64,000 nt of DNA from Blautia sp. SC05B48 (GTDB taxonomy: Bacteria; Bacillota; Clostridia; Lachnospirales; Lachnospiraceae): NCBI RefSeq assembly GCF_005848555.1, contig NZ_CP040518.1:2045001-2109000 (forward strand), written 5' to 3'. The first letter of the stretch is position 1. Every line of letters begins with the position of its first letter. Both the position numbers and the translations under genes were made by a program. Shown piece by piece: positions 42,773-52,120 of this stretch. Below the pieces are notes generated by a model. That model was given only the letters and a program-made list of their open reading frames with translations, ran no database searches and was not told the origin of the DNA.

Positions 42773-44137
42773 ATGGGAAGCGAAAACAAAAATGGAAAAG
42801 TACCGCTGATCAGTAAGATTGCATATGGGTTTGGTGATGTCGGATGTAATTTTAGCTGGATGTTCGTCAGTAATTTTCTGATGATATTTTATACAGACGT
42901 GTTCGGAATCAGTATGGCGGCTGTGTCAGCACTTATGCTTTTTTCAAGATTTTGGGATGCGATCAATGATCCAATCGTCGGGGGACTTACGGATAAAACA
43001 AAATCGAGATGGGGACGGTACCGTCCATGGCTGTTAGTAGCGGCACCAATTACAGCGATTCTTCTTGTTATGACATTCTGGGCAAGACCCGACTGGCCGC
43101 AGAATGGAAAGATCATTTATATGGTAATTACATATTGTCTGCTGGTTTTGGGGTATACCTGTGTGAATATTCCATATGGAACCTTGTGTGGTGCTATGAC
43201 ACAGGATATTGATGAACGTGCAAAAATAAATACATCCCGTTCGGTTGCAGCGATGATTGCAATTGGTGTGTTAAATATTATCACAGTTCCACTGCTCAGC
43301 AAATTCGGCAGTCACAGTGCAAAGACAGGATATCTGACGGTGGCGGTCATATATGGATGTATTTTTACAGCCTGTCATTTCTTCTGCTTTGCGAAGACGA
43401 AAGAGGCAGTGATTACTCCGGAAAAAGAAAAAATTTCTGTAAAGATACAGTTGAAAGCAGTTATGCAGAACAGACCATATCTTCTTGCATTGGCAGGACA
43501 GATATTATTTGGATTTACATTGTATGGTAGAAACGCAGATATTCTGTATTATTTTACATATGTGGAAGGGAATGCCTCCTACTACACAACTTATTCGATG
43601 TGCATTATTATTCCTTCTATCATCGGGGCAGCCTGTTTTCAACCATTATTCCGCAAGTTGAATAACAAAGGAAGAACAGCATCTCTCTTTGCTTTATTTA
43701 CAGGAATTTCCATGTTGTTTATGTTTTTCTTCAATGCCAAAGAATCACCAGCTATTTTTTATGCATTATCTGGTCTCACACAGTTTTTCTTCTCTGGATT
43801 TAATACCGCAATCTATGCAATTATTCCAGACTGTGTGGAATATGGGGAGTGGAAAACCGGACTTAGAAATGACGGTTTTCAGTATGCATTTATTTCACTT
43901 GGAAATAAAATCGGAATGGCAGTTGGAACAGCACTTTTAGCAGGATTACTTGGAAAATATGGTTATATTGCAAATCAGACACAAAATGCAATTGTACTTT
44001 CAATTATGAAACATGCATTTACGACGATTCCGGGTGTACTGTGGATTGTGACTGCGGTTGTATTATTTTTCTACCGGTTAAATAAAAAACGTTATAACGA
44101 GATTGTAGAGGAACTAAAAAATGGAAGAAAAAGTTGA
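42773..44137 (+). CDS. GPH-family sugar:cation symporter (MelB/YicJ type)
   Basis: A 454-residue membrane transporter with about twelve helices. 'KIAYGFGDVGCNFSW' opens it, 'FSRFWDAINDPIVGGLTDKTKSRWGRYRPWLL' is the glycoside-pentoside-hexuronide family signature, and 'IPDCVEYGEWKTGLRNDGF' lies in the C-half. It should import a glycoside or free sugar with Na+ or H+. GGAGGGACAT precedes the ATG. The end overlaps the start of the broken kinase by 17 bases. Confidence 0.92.
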   Translation: MGSENKNGKVPLISKIAYGFGDVGCNFSWMFVSNFLMIFYTDVFGISMAAVSALMLFSRFWDAINDPIVGGLTDKTKSRWGRYRPWLLVAAPITAILLVMTFWARPDWPQNGKIIYMVITYCLLVLGYTCVNIPYGTLCGAMTQDIDERAKINTSRSVAAMIAIGVLNIITVPLLSKFGSHSAKTGYLTVAVIYGCIFTACHFFCFAKTKEAVITPEKEKISVKIQLKAVMQNRPYLLALAGQILFGFTLYGRNADILYYFTYVEGNASYYTTYSMCIIIPSIIGAACFQPLFRKLNNKGRTASLFALFTGISMLFMFFFNAKESPAIFYALSGLTQFFFSGFNTAIYAIIPDCVEYGEWKTGLRNDGFQYAFISLGNKIGMAVGTALLAGLLGKYGYIANQTQNAIVLSIMKHAFTTIPGVLWIVTAVVLFFYRLNKKRYNEIVEELKNGRKS

Positions 44138-44638
44138 TATCGTGGCATTAGGAGAGTTGCTTCCTATGATCCAAATTATCGCTCGTCTCTTTGGAAGAGC
44201 AAAGAGTATGCAGTGAAAAAAATGAGATCTGTCATAGAATTGGTAGATGTTATGAAGGTATCAGATGAAGAGAGTACTCTGTTGACAGAGGCGAAAAGTT
44301 ATGAGCAGGCTACAGATCAACTCCTTGCCATGGGACCAAAGCTGGTTGCCATTACATTGGGAGAACAGGGCGTTCTTATGGCAACAAAAAGCAGAAAAGA
44401 AATCATCAAAGCATTTCAGACACATGCGGTCGACACGACTGGGTCAGGTGATTCATTCTGGGGAGGCGTATTATGCAGTATCCTTTCTATGAATAAGAAT
44501 GTTGAAAAAATGGAATGGGAAGAAATCAAAAAGTGTGCTGTTTTGGGAAATGCAGTTGCTGGATTGTGTGTGCAAAAGAGAGGCGGAATCCCTGCGATTC
44601 CGACGAAAGAGGCAGTGCTTGAATTTATGCAGAAATAA
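44121..44638 (+). pseudogene. PfkB-family sugar kinase broken by internal deletion
   Basis: An ATG at 44121 encodes 'MEEKVDIVALGELL', the usual N-terminus of fructokinase-like PfkB proteins. At about 44163 it jumps, out of frame, to 'YDPNYRSSLWKSKEYAVKKM', which normally lies some 150 residues later. From there the C-terminus is intact: 'VKVSDEESTLL', 'VAITLGEQGVLMATK' and the catalytic 'DTTGSGDSFWGGVL'. A deletion of around 400-480 bp plus frame change explains both parts. The remaining 141-residue frame lacks the sugar-binding lid, so kinase activity is unlikely. Confidence 0.88.
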
Positions 44639-44658
44639 TGAATGTATATGAACAAACT

Positions 44659-44713
44659 CGGGGCTGTAAAAATCACGATTTATTAATCGTTAAAGCATCA
44701 GCCCCGTGTTTTT
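44659..44713. terminator. Terminator between the sugar island and ilvN
   Basis: CGGGGCTG pairs with CAGCCCCG, with an inner ACGATT/AATCGT stem, followed by TGTTTTT on the plus strand. It can also end the minus-strand ilv operon. Confidence 0.8.
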
Positions 44714-44735
44714 CTGTCGGAGTATTATTCCGCTT

Positions 44736-45248
44736 TTATCTTTCCATCATACTGATCGATTCAATTCCAACACTTCCGCCGCGGACAACTTCGATATGCT
44801 TGAACTCTTCTTTGATAAGCTTGATGACCGCGTCATTTTTGGTTGCGGTCTGGACGAATTCCAGAAGGAGGCTGTCTTTTCCATAGTCGATGACACGTGC
44901 CTTGAAAGTCTCAGCAATCTGGAAAAGTTCTACTTTATCTTCCGGGGAGCAGCCCTTTACCTTGATGTAAAGGATCTCCTTCATTCGAACGAACACGTCT
45001 GTAAAATCAATAACCTTGATCACCTCGATCATACGGTTCAGCTGTTTTTTGATCTGCTCAAAAGTCTCATCATCGCTGACTGTGGCGATGGTCATTCTGG
45101 AAACTGTGGGGTCCTCGGTGGTTCCAACAGTAAGACTGTCCAGGTTATAGGACTTTCCGGAGAAAAGACCGGAAATCTTGGAAAGAACACCGACCTGGTT
45201 TTCAACGTAGAGAGAGATCCATCTTTTTTTCATTCCTTTATCCATCAT
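44736..45248 (-). CDS. ilvN: Acetolactate synthase small (regulatory) subunit
   Basis: A 170-residue regulatory subunit. The N-terminal ACT domain reads 'WISLYVENQVGVLSKISGLFSGKSYNLDSLTVG', the valine-feedback fold, and the C-terminal half is the IlvN/IlvH type. It stimulates IlvB and makes it sensitive to valine. The ATG at 45248 has AGGAGG five bases upstream. It follows ilvB by nine bases on the minus strand. Confidence 0.95.
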   Translation of the reverse strand: MMDKGMKKRWISLYVENQVGVLSKISGLFSGKSYNLDSLTVGTTEDPTVSRMTIATVSDDETFEQIKKQLNRMIEVIKVIDFTDVFVRMKEILYIKVKGCSPEDKVELFQIAETFKARVIDYGKDSLLLEFVQTATKNDAVIKLIKEEFKHIEVVRGGSVGIESISMMER

Positions 45249-45257
45249 TCATTCCTC

Positions 45258-46976
45258 CTAACAATCCATGATCAGATCAGCCAGGGTGCCGCCCGGCTTG
45301 ACCATCGGGTAAACCATTTCCTCCGGATCAATGATAAATTCGATGATCGTAGGAGTTTTTGTATTCTTTTTAGCCTCTTCGAAAGCAGCCGCGATCTGAT
45401 CCTTCTCAGTTACGCGGATACCCTTTGCCCCATAGCTCTCTGCGAGACGGATGAAATCCGGTGTGTATTCCGGATATTCCTGACCGTCTGTGCGGCGGGA
45501 GAGTGCACCGGCCTTCAGATTTGTCATGGCGTAACGTTTTCCGTAGAAAAGCTTCTGCCACTGGCGGACCATTCCGAGATATTCATTATTAAAGATACAG
45601 CAGATGATCGGAAGCTCCTCCAGAACTGCGGTAGCCAGCTCCTGAATGTTCATCTGCATGCCGCCGTCACCGGAAACGGAGATGACCGGTGTATCCGGAT
45701 TACCGATCTTGGCACCGATGGCACCTGGAAGGCCGTAACCCATGGTTCCAAGTCCGCCGGACATGATCAGCTGACGGTTCTCGGTGATGTCTGCATACTG
45801 GCTCACCAGCATCTGATGCTGACCTACATCGGTAACAAGAATGGCCTTGTCAAACTGGCGGTTGATTTCGCCGATGATATCCAGCGGTCCCATAATACCA
45901 CGGTCTTTCATGGTAAGAGGATGCTCTTCCTTCCATTCCTGGATCTGCTTCAGCCATTTGCCGGTATTACAGTCCTGTACATATTCATTCATTTTTGTTA
46001 TTGCCTCTTTTGCATCGGCAACGATGGGGATGTCTACATGGATATTTCTGGAAATGGAAGCGGTGTCAATATCGATGTGGACGATCTGTGCATGTGGGGC
46101 AAATTCATGGAGCTTGCCTGTGATACGGTCGTTAAAACGGGTTCCGATGGAAAACAGAAGATCGCATTCATTCACGGCCATATTTGCGGCATAAGCGCCG
46201 TGCATACCGAGATTTCCGATAAACAGAGGGTTCTTTGTGGAAATGGCGCCACGTCCCATGACGGTTGTGACAACCGGGATCTGAGTTTTCTCAACAACCT
46301 GGGTAAAAATCTCCTGTGCGCGGGAAATGATCACACCGCCGCCAGCAAGAAACAGAGGTTTTTTGGCCTTCTGCAGCATTTTGAGGGCACGCTTCAGCTG
46401 TCCGATATGCACGCTGGTGTTAGGCTTGTAGCCGCGGATATTGACAGTCTTCGGATACTCAGCACTTCCCAGCTCGGCCATTACATCCTTTGGAAGGTCG
46501 ATGAGAACCGGGCCTGGGCGTCCGGTGCGTGCGATATAGAAAGCTTCCTTGATGATACGTCCAAGATCCTCACGGTTGCGGACGGTAACACCGTATTTTG
46601 TGATGCTTCTGGTGATCCCGACAATATCAACCTCCTGGAACGCATCGTTTCCGATGAGGTGACGGGCAACCTGTCCGGTAAAGCATACAAGCGGAACACT
46701 GTCATAGTTGGCAGTTGCAAGACCTGTAACAAGGTTGGTAGCTCCGGGACCGCTGGTAACGAGACATACGCCAACCTTTCCGGTAGTTCTGGCATAGGCA
46801 TCTGCTTCGTGTACAAGGGCCTGCTCGTGACGTGGCAGGATGATGTCAATGCCGCTCTGTTTATATAATTCATCGCTGATATCGATGGTACAGGCACCAG
46901 GATAGCCGAACAGAACATCAACGCCTTCTTCTTTTAAGGCTTTTACAAGCAATTTGTTTCCGGAAATCTGTTTCAT
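45258..46976 (-). CDS. ilvB: Acetolactate synthase large subunit
   Basis: A 572-residue thiamine-diphosphate enzyme that condenses two pyruvates to acetolactate, or pyruvate with 2-oxobutyrate, in Val/Leu/Ile synthesis. The catalytic glutamate is in 'LPRHEQALVHEADAYAR', FAD and dimer regions include 'VTSGPGATNLVTGLA', and the diphosphate/Mg motif is 'GDGGMQMNIQELATAV...NNEYLGMV'. ATG 46976 has AAAGGAGGGAA upstream; the 23 extra codons of the longer frame are not family-like. It is controlled by the T-box leader before it. Confidence 0.96.
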   Translation of the reverse strand: MKQISGNKLLVKALKEEGVDVLFGYPGACTIDISDELYKQSGIDIILPRHEQALVHEADAYARTTGKVGVCLVTSGPGATNLVTGLATANYDSVPLVCFTGQVARHLIGNDAFQEVDIVGITRSITKYGVTVRNREDLGRIIKEAFYIARTGRPGPVLIDLPKDVMAELGSAEYPKTVNIRGYKPNTSVHIGQLKRALKMLQKAKKPLFLAGGGVIISRAQEIFTQVVEKTQIPVVTTVMGRGAISTKNPLFIGNLGMHGAYAANMAVNECDLLFSIGTRFNDRITGKLHEFAPHAQIVHIDIDTASISRNIHVDIPIVADAKEAITKMNEYVQDCNTGKWLKQIQEWKEEHPLTMKDRGIMGPLDIIGEINRQFDKAILVTDVGQHQMLVSQYADITENRQLIMSGGLGTMGYGLPGAIGAKIGNPDTPVISVSGDGGMQMNIQELATAVLEELPIICCIFNNEYLGMVRQWQKLFYGKRYAMTNLKAGALSRRTDGQEYPEYTPDFIRLAESYGAKGIRVTEKDQIAAAFEEAKKNTKTPTIIEFIIDPEEMVYPMVKPGGTLADLIMDC

Positions 46977-47046
46977 GAATTGGTTCCCTCCTTTGATGAT
47001 GTGAAAAGTTAAGCAGATAAGGGCTGCCGCGAGAAATTTTTCCAAT

Positions 47047-47337
47047 AAAAAAGTCCCGGCATATTGGATAAAATATGCTCAGGACGGATGATTCCGCGGT
47101 ACCACCTGTTTTCAGAGGTAAAACTCTGCTCTCTGCCAGTACAAAATTATACTGCCTCCCTGTAACGTGGGAATGACGATGAAGCCTACTGCATGAAGAT
47201 CCATGGTTCAGTCCACTGCTCGAGGGCTACTTCCACAGTTCAGTCACGAAGATTCTCACCGTCCATCTTCTCTCTGTGCATCCGGAGACTGTGTACTACT
47301 CCCTGTCATTGCATTTAGTAAATATGGATAAAAATTT
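47047..47337 (-). promoter_or_regulatory. T-box leader of ilvBN, probable Val specifier
   Basis: Minus-strand sequence carries the invariant antiterminator bulge AGGTGGTACCGCGG (47094-47107) and a terminator stem with T-run at 47047-47085. Stem I is visible near the promoter: CACAG pairs with CTGTG, enclosing the loops AGTAGTA and GAAGTAG. By the family rule the codon after GAA, here GTA (minus strand at 47230-47228), is the specifier, which means valine. Uncharged tRNA-Val would thus allow ilvBN expression. The leader class is certain; the specifier rests on hand folding. Confidence 0.9.
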
Positions 47338-47343
47338 TCTATT

Positions 47344-47372
47344 ATTATAATATAAAATATCGGAACTGTCAA
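47344..47372 (-). promoter_or_regulatory. ilvBN promoter, full consensus
   Basis: On the minus strand TTGACA (47372-47367), 17-bp spacer, TATAAT (47349-47344). The -35 half overlaps the hairpin that ends the upstream gene. Confidence 0.9.
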
Positions 47373-47429
47373 TCAAAAATCCTGATGGCTCAATGGGTGA
47401 GCCGGGGATTACGATAACAGTTCCGATAT
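47357..47429 (-). terminator. Nested hairpin after the CNNM gene, overlapping the ilv promoter
   Basis: Thirteen-bp perfect arms ATATCGGAACTGT (47357-47369) and ACAGTTCCGATAT (47417-47429) enclose a smaller GGCTCA/TGAGCC stem. Read on the minus strand it is followed by TTTTATATT, so it can terminate transcription from the CNNM gene. Confidence 0.7.
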
Positions 47430-47501
47430 GGATGATATTAAGTATTAAATATTTTTTCGGTACATTAGCTGTTTCTTGTTACGGAGCTGGAGCCTGCTTA
47501 C

Positions 47502-48794
47502 TCAGGATTCGGTATTATCCAGTGTTTCAGGATCTTTTTCCGGAAGGTAGACATGCACTTTCTCGATACGGTTTTTATCCAGCTTTTCTACGATCAGACG
47601 GATTCCGTCCTCTGTGATCACTTCGTCACCGGCAACAGGCAAACGATCCAGATGTTCGATGATAAATCCACCCAGGGAATCATAATCCTCGGAATCCAGT
47701 TCCGTATCCAGATGATCATTTACGTCATCTAGATGCATGGAACCTTCGATGATATATTCCCGGTCGGAAATCTTCTGGACAAGCTCGTCCTCCTTCTCAT
47801 CGTATTCGTCATGGATCTCACCCACGATCTCCTCCAGGATATCCTCCAGTGTGATCAGTCCGGCCATATCACCGTATTCATCCAGTACAATGGCAATGTT
47901 GAAGGTGGAGTCCTTCATTTCCACAAGAAGATCGGAAATGCTTTTTGTTTCGTAAGTGAAATGCGGCTTTCGGAGGAAATGATCGATAACAAATTCCTCA
48001 TTTTTGTCGTAAAGAAGAAGATCCTTCATGTTGATGATTCCCACAATGTTGTTCTGGCTGTCCTTATAAACCGGCAGACGTGTGAACTTATCCTCGCGGA
48101 AAATATCGATCAGCTCATCATAGGTGGATTCTACATCCGCAAAGGTAACATGTACTCTTGGAACCATGATATCCTTGGCTGTGGCATCTCCAAGATCAAA
48201 CACATTGTAGATCATTTCTTTTTCGTCGGATTCAATGACACCGTCCTCATGGCTGACGTCCACGATAGTACGAAGCTCCTCCTCGGTCATGGCCTTGCTG
48301 GCTGCATCCGGATCCACACGCATCAGGCGCATCACACCTCTTGAAAAGAGATTGATGATGAAGATCACCGGTGTCATGATGGTCATAAGAAATTTAAAGA
48401 CCGGGATATAGCGGAGGGTGATCTTTTCAGAGTTAATGGTTGCGTAGTTCTTGGGGGTGATCTCACCGAAGATCAGGATCAGAACCGTCAGAATCACCGT
48501 CACGATGCTGACCATATAGCCGCCAAAGCTGTATGCAAGTGTGGTTGCAAGGGAAGAAGCTGAAATGTTCACAATGTTGTTTCCGATGAGAATCGCACTG
48601 AGAAGCTTGGGCGTCTGGTTCTCCAGGATATCGAGAGCCATGGCTGCACGCTTGTTTCCCTCGTCTGCAAGAGAGCGGAGACGGATCTTGTTTACCGACA
48701 TCAGCGCGGTTTCGTTAGATGAGAAAAAGGCTGACAATGCCAGCAGAATAAGTAATATGATTATCTGGTAAGTGTCGCTGGGGTCCACTTTCAA
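47502..48794 (-). CDS. CNNM/CorC-type membrane protein with CBS pair
   Basis: A 430-residue 'hemolysin C'-type protein. DUF21 membrane domain with about four helices (1-135; 'FFSSNETALMSVNKIRLRSL', 'FGEITPKNYAT'), then two CBS domains (about 205-325; 'DIMVPRVHVTFADVEST', 'GIINMKDLLLY', 'GDMAGLITLEDILEEIVGEIHDEYDE') and a C-terminal CorC/HlyC domain. Relatives export or control Mg2+ and other divalent ions. Translation starts at TTG 48794, six bases after AAAGGAGT. Single gene. Confidence 0.9.
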   Translation of the reverse strand: MKVDPSDTYQIIILLILLALSAFFSSNETALMSVNKIRLRSLADEGNKRAAMALDILENQTPKLLSAILIGNNIVNISASSLATTLAYSFGGYMVSIVTVILTVLILIFGEITPKNYATINSEKITLRYIPVFKFLMTIMTPVIFIINLFSRGVMRLMRVDPDAASKAMTEEELRTIVDVSHEDGVIESDEKEMIYNVFDLGDATAKDIMVPRVHVTFADVESTYDELIDIFREDKFTRLPVYKDSQNNIVGIINMKDLLLYDKNEEFVIDHFLRKPHFTYETKSISDLLVEMKDSTFNIAIVLDEYGDMAGLITLEDILEEIVGEIHDEYDEKEDELVQKISDREYIIEGSMHLDDVNDHLDTELDSEDYDSLGGFIIEHLDRLPVAGDEVITEDGIRLIVEKLDKNRIEKVHVYLPEKDPETLDNTES

Positions 48795-48938
48795 TATTCA
48801 CTCCTTTAAAAATAAGATTATTTGGTTAAAAATATACAGATACTCCCACATTATATACGTTTTACTGGATTTTGGCAAGAGCCGGACCGGTACAGCGCAT
48901 ATAGATATATGGAAAAAATACGAAAATAAGTCTGCTTC

Positions 48939-48967
48939 TTGACAAAAGAGTAAGTTCAGACTAACAT
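48939..48967 (+). promoter_or_regulatory. Promoter of the FtsX-type ABC pair
   Basis: TTGACA (48939-48944), 17-bp spacer, TAACAT (48962-48967). Directly after it lies a run of alternating AT with dyad symmetry (48965-48985), a possible operator. Confidence 0.65.
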
Positions 48968-49020
48968 ATATGTATATTCATATATAAAGAAGAACTGTAT
49001 AGGAATGGAAGGAGAGGTTT

Positions 49021-49719
49021 ATGTTTCTGGAGATAAAAGGAATCAAAAAATCCTTCGGGGCAGGAGAGAGCCATGTAGATGTTCTGAAGGGGATCGATCT
49101 TGAGATTGAAAAGGGAGAATTTTGTGTGCTTCTGGGGCCGTCCGGTTCCGGGAAATCCACGCTGCTAAACATTATTGGCGGCATTGACGGAGCGGATGCA
49201 GGAAGCATTACCATTCAGGGAGAACAGCTGGAGGATATGAATGAAAAGAAGCTTTCCCTCTACCGCAGAAAACATCTGGGATATATTTTTCAGATGTATA
49301 ATCTGATCCCCAATCTGACTGTGAGGGAGAATATTGAAGTTGGTGCTTATTTAAGTGACAGACCGCTGGATGTGGATGAACTGCTGGAGACACTGGGACT
49401 TTATGAACATCAGCGGAAGTTTCCGAACCAGCTTTCGGGAGGGCAGCAGCAGAGAACTGCTATTGGACGTGCCATTGTAAAAAATCCGGATATCCTGCTT
49501 TGTGATGAGCCTACCGGCGCTCTGGACTACAACACCTCCAAGGAAATCCTGAAGCTGATCGAAACAGTCAATCACAAATACGGAAATACTATAGTCATGG
49601 TTACTCATAACGATGGCATCAAGGATATGGCAGACCGTGTGGTAAAGCTTCGTGACGGGATGATCCGCAGAAACTATCAGAATGAGCAGAAGATTCCGGC
49701 TGCTGACCTGGAATGGTAA
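49021..49719 (+). CDS. ABC transporter ATPase, MacB/LolD type
   Basis: A 232-residue ATPase. Walker A '[19 protein letters not shown]' (about residues 38-56), signature '[15 protein letters not shown]', Walker B '[13 protein letters not shown]', His switch 'MVTHNDGI'. Sequence type matches ATPases paired with FtsX-domain permeases that export peptides or lipids or pull on wall enzymes. GGAGAGG precedes the ATG, and the permease gene follows 9 bp later. Confidence 0.93.
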   Translation: MFLEIKGIKKSFGAGESHVDVLKGIDLEIEKGEFCVLLGPSGSGKSTLLNIIGGIDGADAGSITIQGEQLEDMNEKKLSLYRRKHLGYIFQMYNLIPNLTVRENIEVGAYLSDRPLDVDELLETLGLYEHQRKFPNQLSGGQQQRTAIGRAIVKNPDILLCDEPTGALDYNTSKEILKLIETVNHKYGNTIVMVTHNDGIKDMADRVVKLRDGMIRRNYQNEQKIPAADLEW

Positions 49720-49728
49720 GGGGGCATT

Positions 49729-52044
49729 ATGAAGAATCCTTTACGTAAACGTATCCCCAGGGAACTGAAGGGGGAATTTGGAAAATATCTGGTGGTTTTC
49801 CTGCTGATGGTATTGACCATCGGGTTTGTGTCCGGCTTTCTGGTAGCCGATGGAAGCATGCTGAAGGCTTATAATGAGAGCTTTGATAAATATAACATCG
49901 AAAACGGAAATTTTCGTACTGCGGAAAAGATTTACAGTTCTCAGTGGAAGGATATTGAAGCTACCGGTGTTAAGCTTTATGAGAACTACTATATAGAAGA
50001 AGATCTGGATAACGGAAGCACCATGCGTTTTTTTAAAAACCGTGAGAAGGTGAATAAGGTCTGCCTGATGAAGGGAGAAATGCCGTCAGGGCAGGGCGAG
50101 ATCGCCATTGACCGTATGTATGCGGATAACAACAGTCTTAAGGTAGGAGATACCCTGATCAGAGGTGAAAAATCCTGGAAGATCACAGGCCTGGTGGCAC
50201 TTTCGGATTACAGTGCCCTGTTTCAGAATAATAATGATTCCATGTTTGATTCTGTAAAGTTTGGTGTGGCGATCGTAACTCCGGAGGAATTTGAAAACCT
50301 GGATCAGGAAAAGCTCCGGTACAATTATGCATGGATATATGATCATCAGCCAAAGAACGAAAAAGAGGAGAAGAAGGTTTCTGAAAATCTCATGGAAGAC
50401 ATTGGCAAAGTGGTAGCTCTGGAAACCTTTGTCCCACGTTATCTTAACCAGGCGATCATTTTCACCGGTGATGATATGGGCGGAGACAGGGCAATGGTCA
50501 TCACGCTTCTTTATATTGTGATCGTGATCATGGCTTTTGTGTTTGGAATTACCATCAGCAATACGATCCGAAAGGAAGCCGGTGTTATCGGTACGTTACG
50601 TGCATCCGGTTATACCAGGCGTGAGCTGATCCTTCATTATATGACGCTTCCGGTTCTGGTCACACTGGTCGGTGCCCTGATTGGAAATATTCTTGGATAT
50701 ACCGTATTTAAGGGTGTATGTGCAGACATATATTACGGGAGCTATAGTCTGCCGACTTATGTGACAGTATGGAATGCAGATGCCTTTCTTCTGACAACCG
50801 TAGTTCCGGTCATCATTATGATACTGATCGATTATGCGGTGCTCTGGTACCGCCTGAAGCTTTCGCCTCTGAAGTTCCTGAGAAGGGATTTTTCCGGGAA
50901 AAGACAGAAACGCGCGGTGTATTTAAGTCCGAAGATCGGAATTTTTTCCAGGTTTCGCCTCCGGGTGATCTTTCAGAATGTCAGCAATTATCTGGTGCTG
51001 TTTGTGGGAGTCATTTTTGCAAATTTGCTGCTGTTTTTCGGCATGCTCCTGCCGTCTACGCTGGATCATTATCAGATGGAGATCCAGGAGAATATGCTGG
51101 CGAAATACCAGTACATACTTTCGGTTCCGGCAAGTGCCTATTCAGGAAATAAAGCGGATGCCATGAATTCTCTTCTGGAATATTATACGGATATCAGAAC
51201 GGACAATAAAGATGCGGAAAAATTTTCTGCATATTCCCTGAATACCATGCCTGGTAAATATAAAAGTGAGGAGATCACTCTCTATGGTGTGGAGCCGGAT
51301 AGCAAGTATATCCGTGCAGATCTTTCGGGAGAGGGTGTTTATATTTCCAGTGCTTATGCAGATAAATTCCGGATCAAGGAGGGCGATACCATAACTTTGA
51401 AGGAAAAATACGAGAAGGATGAGTATTCCTTTAAAGTAGATGGAATCTATGATTATGCGGCAAGCCTCTGTGTATTTATGGAAAGAGATAAACTGAATGA
51501 GGCGTTTGATCTTGAAGATGATTATTTTGGAGGATATTTCTCTGATACAGAGATCCGGGATATCCCTTCAAAATATATCGGCTCTGTCATTGATCTGGAA
51601 GCTCTTACAAAAATATCCAGGCAGCTGGATGTCTCCATGGGAGATATGATGGGAATGATGTATGGATTTTCCGTGATCATTTTCCTGGTGGTGATCTATC
51701 TGCTTTCCAAGGTCATCATCGAAAAAAATGCCCAGTCGATTTCCATGACCAAGATCCTGGGCTATACAAATGGTGAGATCAGCCGTTTGTATATACTTTC
51801 CACATCACTTGTGGTGGTGTTCTGCCTGCTATTAAGCCTTCCGGTTGAACGGCAGATCATGGAAGTGCTGTTCCGCGAGATGATGCTTTCCAGTATTTCG
51901 GGATGGATTACCATGTGGGTGGATCCCATGATCTATGTGAAAATGACAGCGATCGGAATCGCAGCCTATGCAGTGGTAGCAGTGCTGGAATTCCGGAGGA
52001 TCCGTCATGTGCCCATGGATGAAGCACTGAAAAATGTGGAATAA
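49729..52044 (+). CDS. Large ABC permease with two FtsX domains
   Basis: A 771-residue membrane protein. One helix at about residues 18-38 is followed by an extracellular MacB-type domain (to about 250), a first FtsX domain with three helices (about 258-385; 'VFGITISNTIRKEAGVIGTLRASGYTRREL'), a second helix and external domain, and a C-terminal FtsX domain (about 640-760; 'NAQSISMTKILGYTNGEISRLYI'). This layout suits drug/antimicrobial peptide or lipid transport. No two-component system lies next to it. Substrate unknown. Confidence 0.9.
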   Translation: MKNPLRKRIPRELKGEFGKYLVVFLLMVLTIGFVSGFLVADGSMLKAYNESFDKYNIENGNFRTAEKIYSSQWKDIEATGVKLYENYYIEEDLDNGSTMRFFKNREKVNKVCLMKGEMPSGQGEIAIDRMYADNNSLKVGDTLIRGEKSWKITGLVALSDYSALFQNNNDSMFDSVKFGVAIVTPEEFENLDQEKLRYNYAWIYDHQPKNEKEEKKVSENLMEDIGKVVALETFVPRYLNQAIIFTGDDMGGDRAMVITLLYIVIVIMAFVFGITISNTIRKEAGVIGTLRASGYTRRELILHYMTLPVLVTLVGALIGNILGYTVFKGVCADIYYGSYSLPTYVTVWNADAFLLTTVVPVIIMILIDYAVLWYRLKLSPLKFLRRDFSGKRQKRAVYLSPKIGIFSRFRLRVIFQNVSNYLVLFVGVIFANLLLFFGMLLPSTLDHYQMEIQENMLAKYQYILSVPASAYSGNKADAMNSLLEYYTDIRTDNKDAEKFSAYSLNTMPGKYKSEEITLYGVEPDSKYIRADLSGEGVYISSAYADKFRIKEGDTITLKEKYEKDEYSFKVDGIYDYAASLCVFMERDKLNEAFDLEDDYFGGYFSDTEIRDIPSKYIGSVIDLEALTKISRQLDVSMGDMMGMMYGFSVIIFLVVIYLLSKVIIEKNAQSISMTKILGYTNGEISRLYILSTSLVVVFCLLLSLPVERQIMEVLFREMMLSSISGWITMWVDPMIYVKMTAIGIAAYAVVAVLEFRRIRHVPMDEALKNVE

Positions 52045-52120
52045 TATGTGACATCTGTATATATATCTGGAAAAATAATTCAGGATATCCGGAAATTTTA
52101 CAGAATATGCAACAGGATCA

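Noticed and set aside
44706-46868. 720-codon open frame on the plus strand
   Set aside because: It is the antisense shadow of ilvN and ilvB, which have clear family motifs, ribosome sites and a T-box on the other strand.
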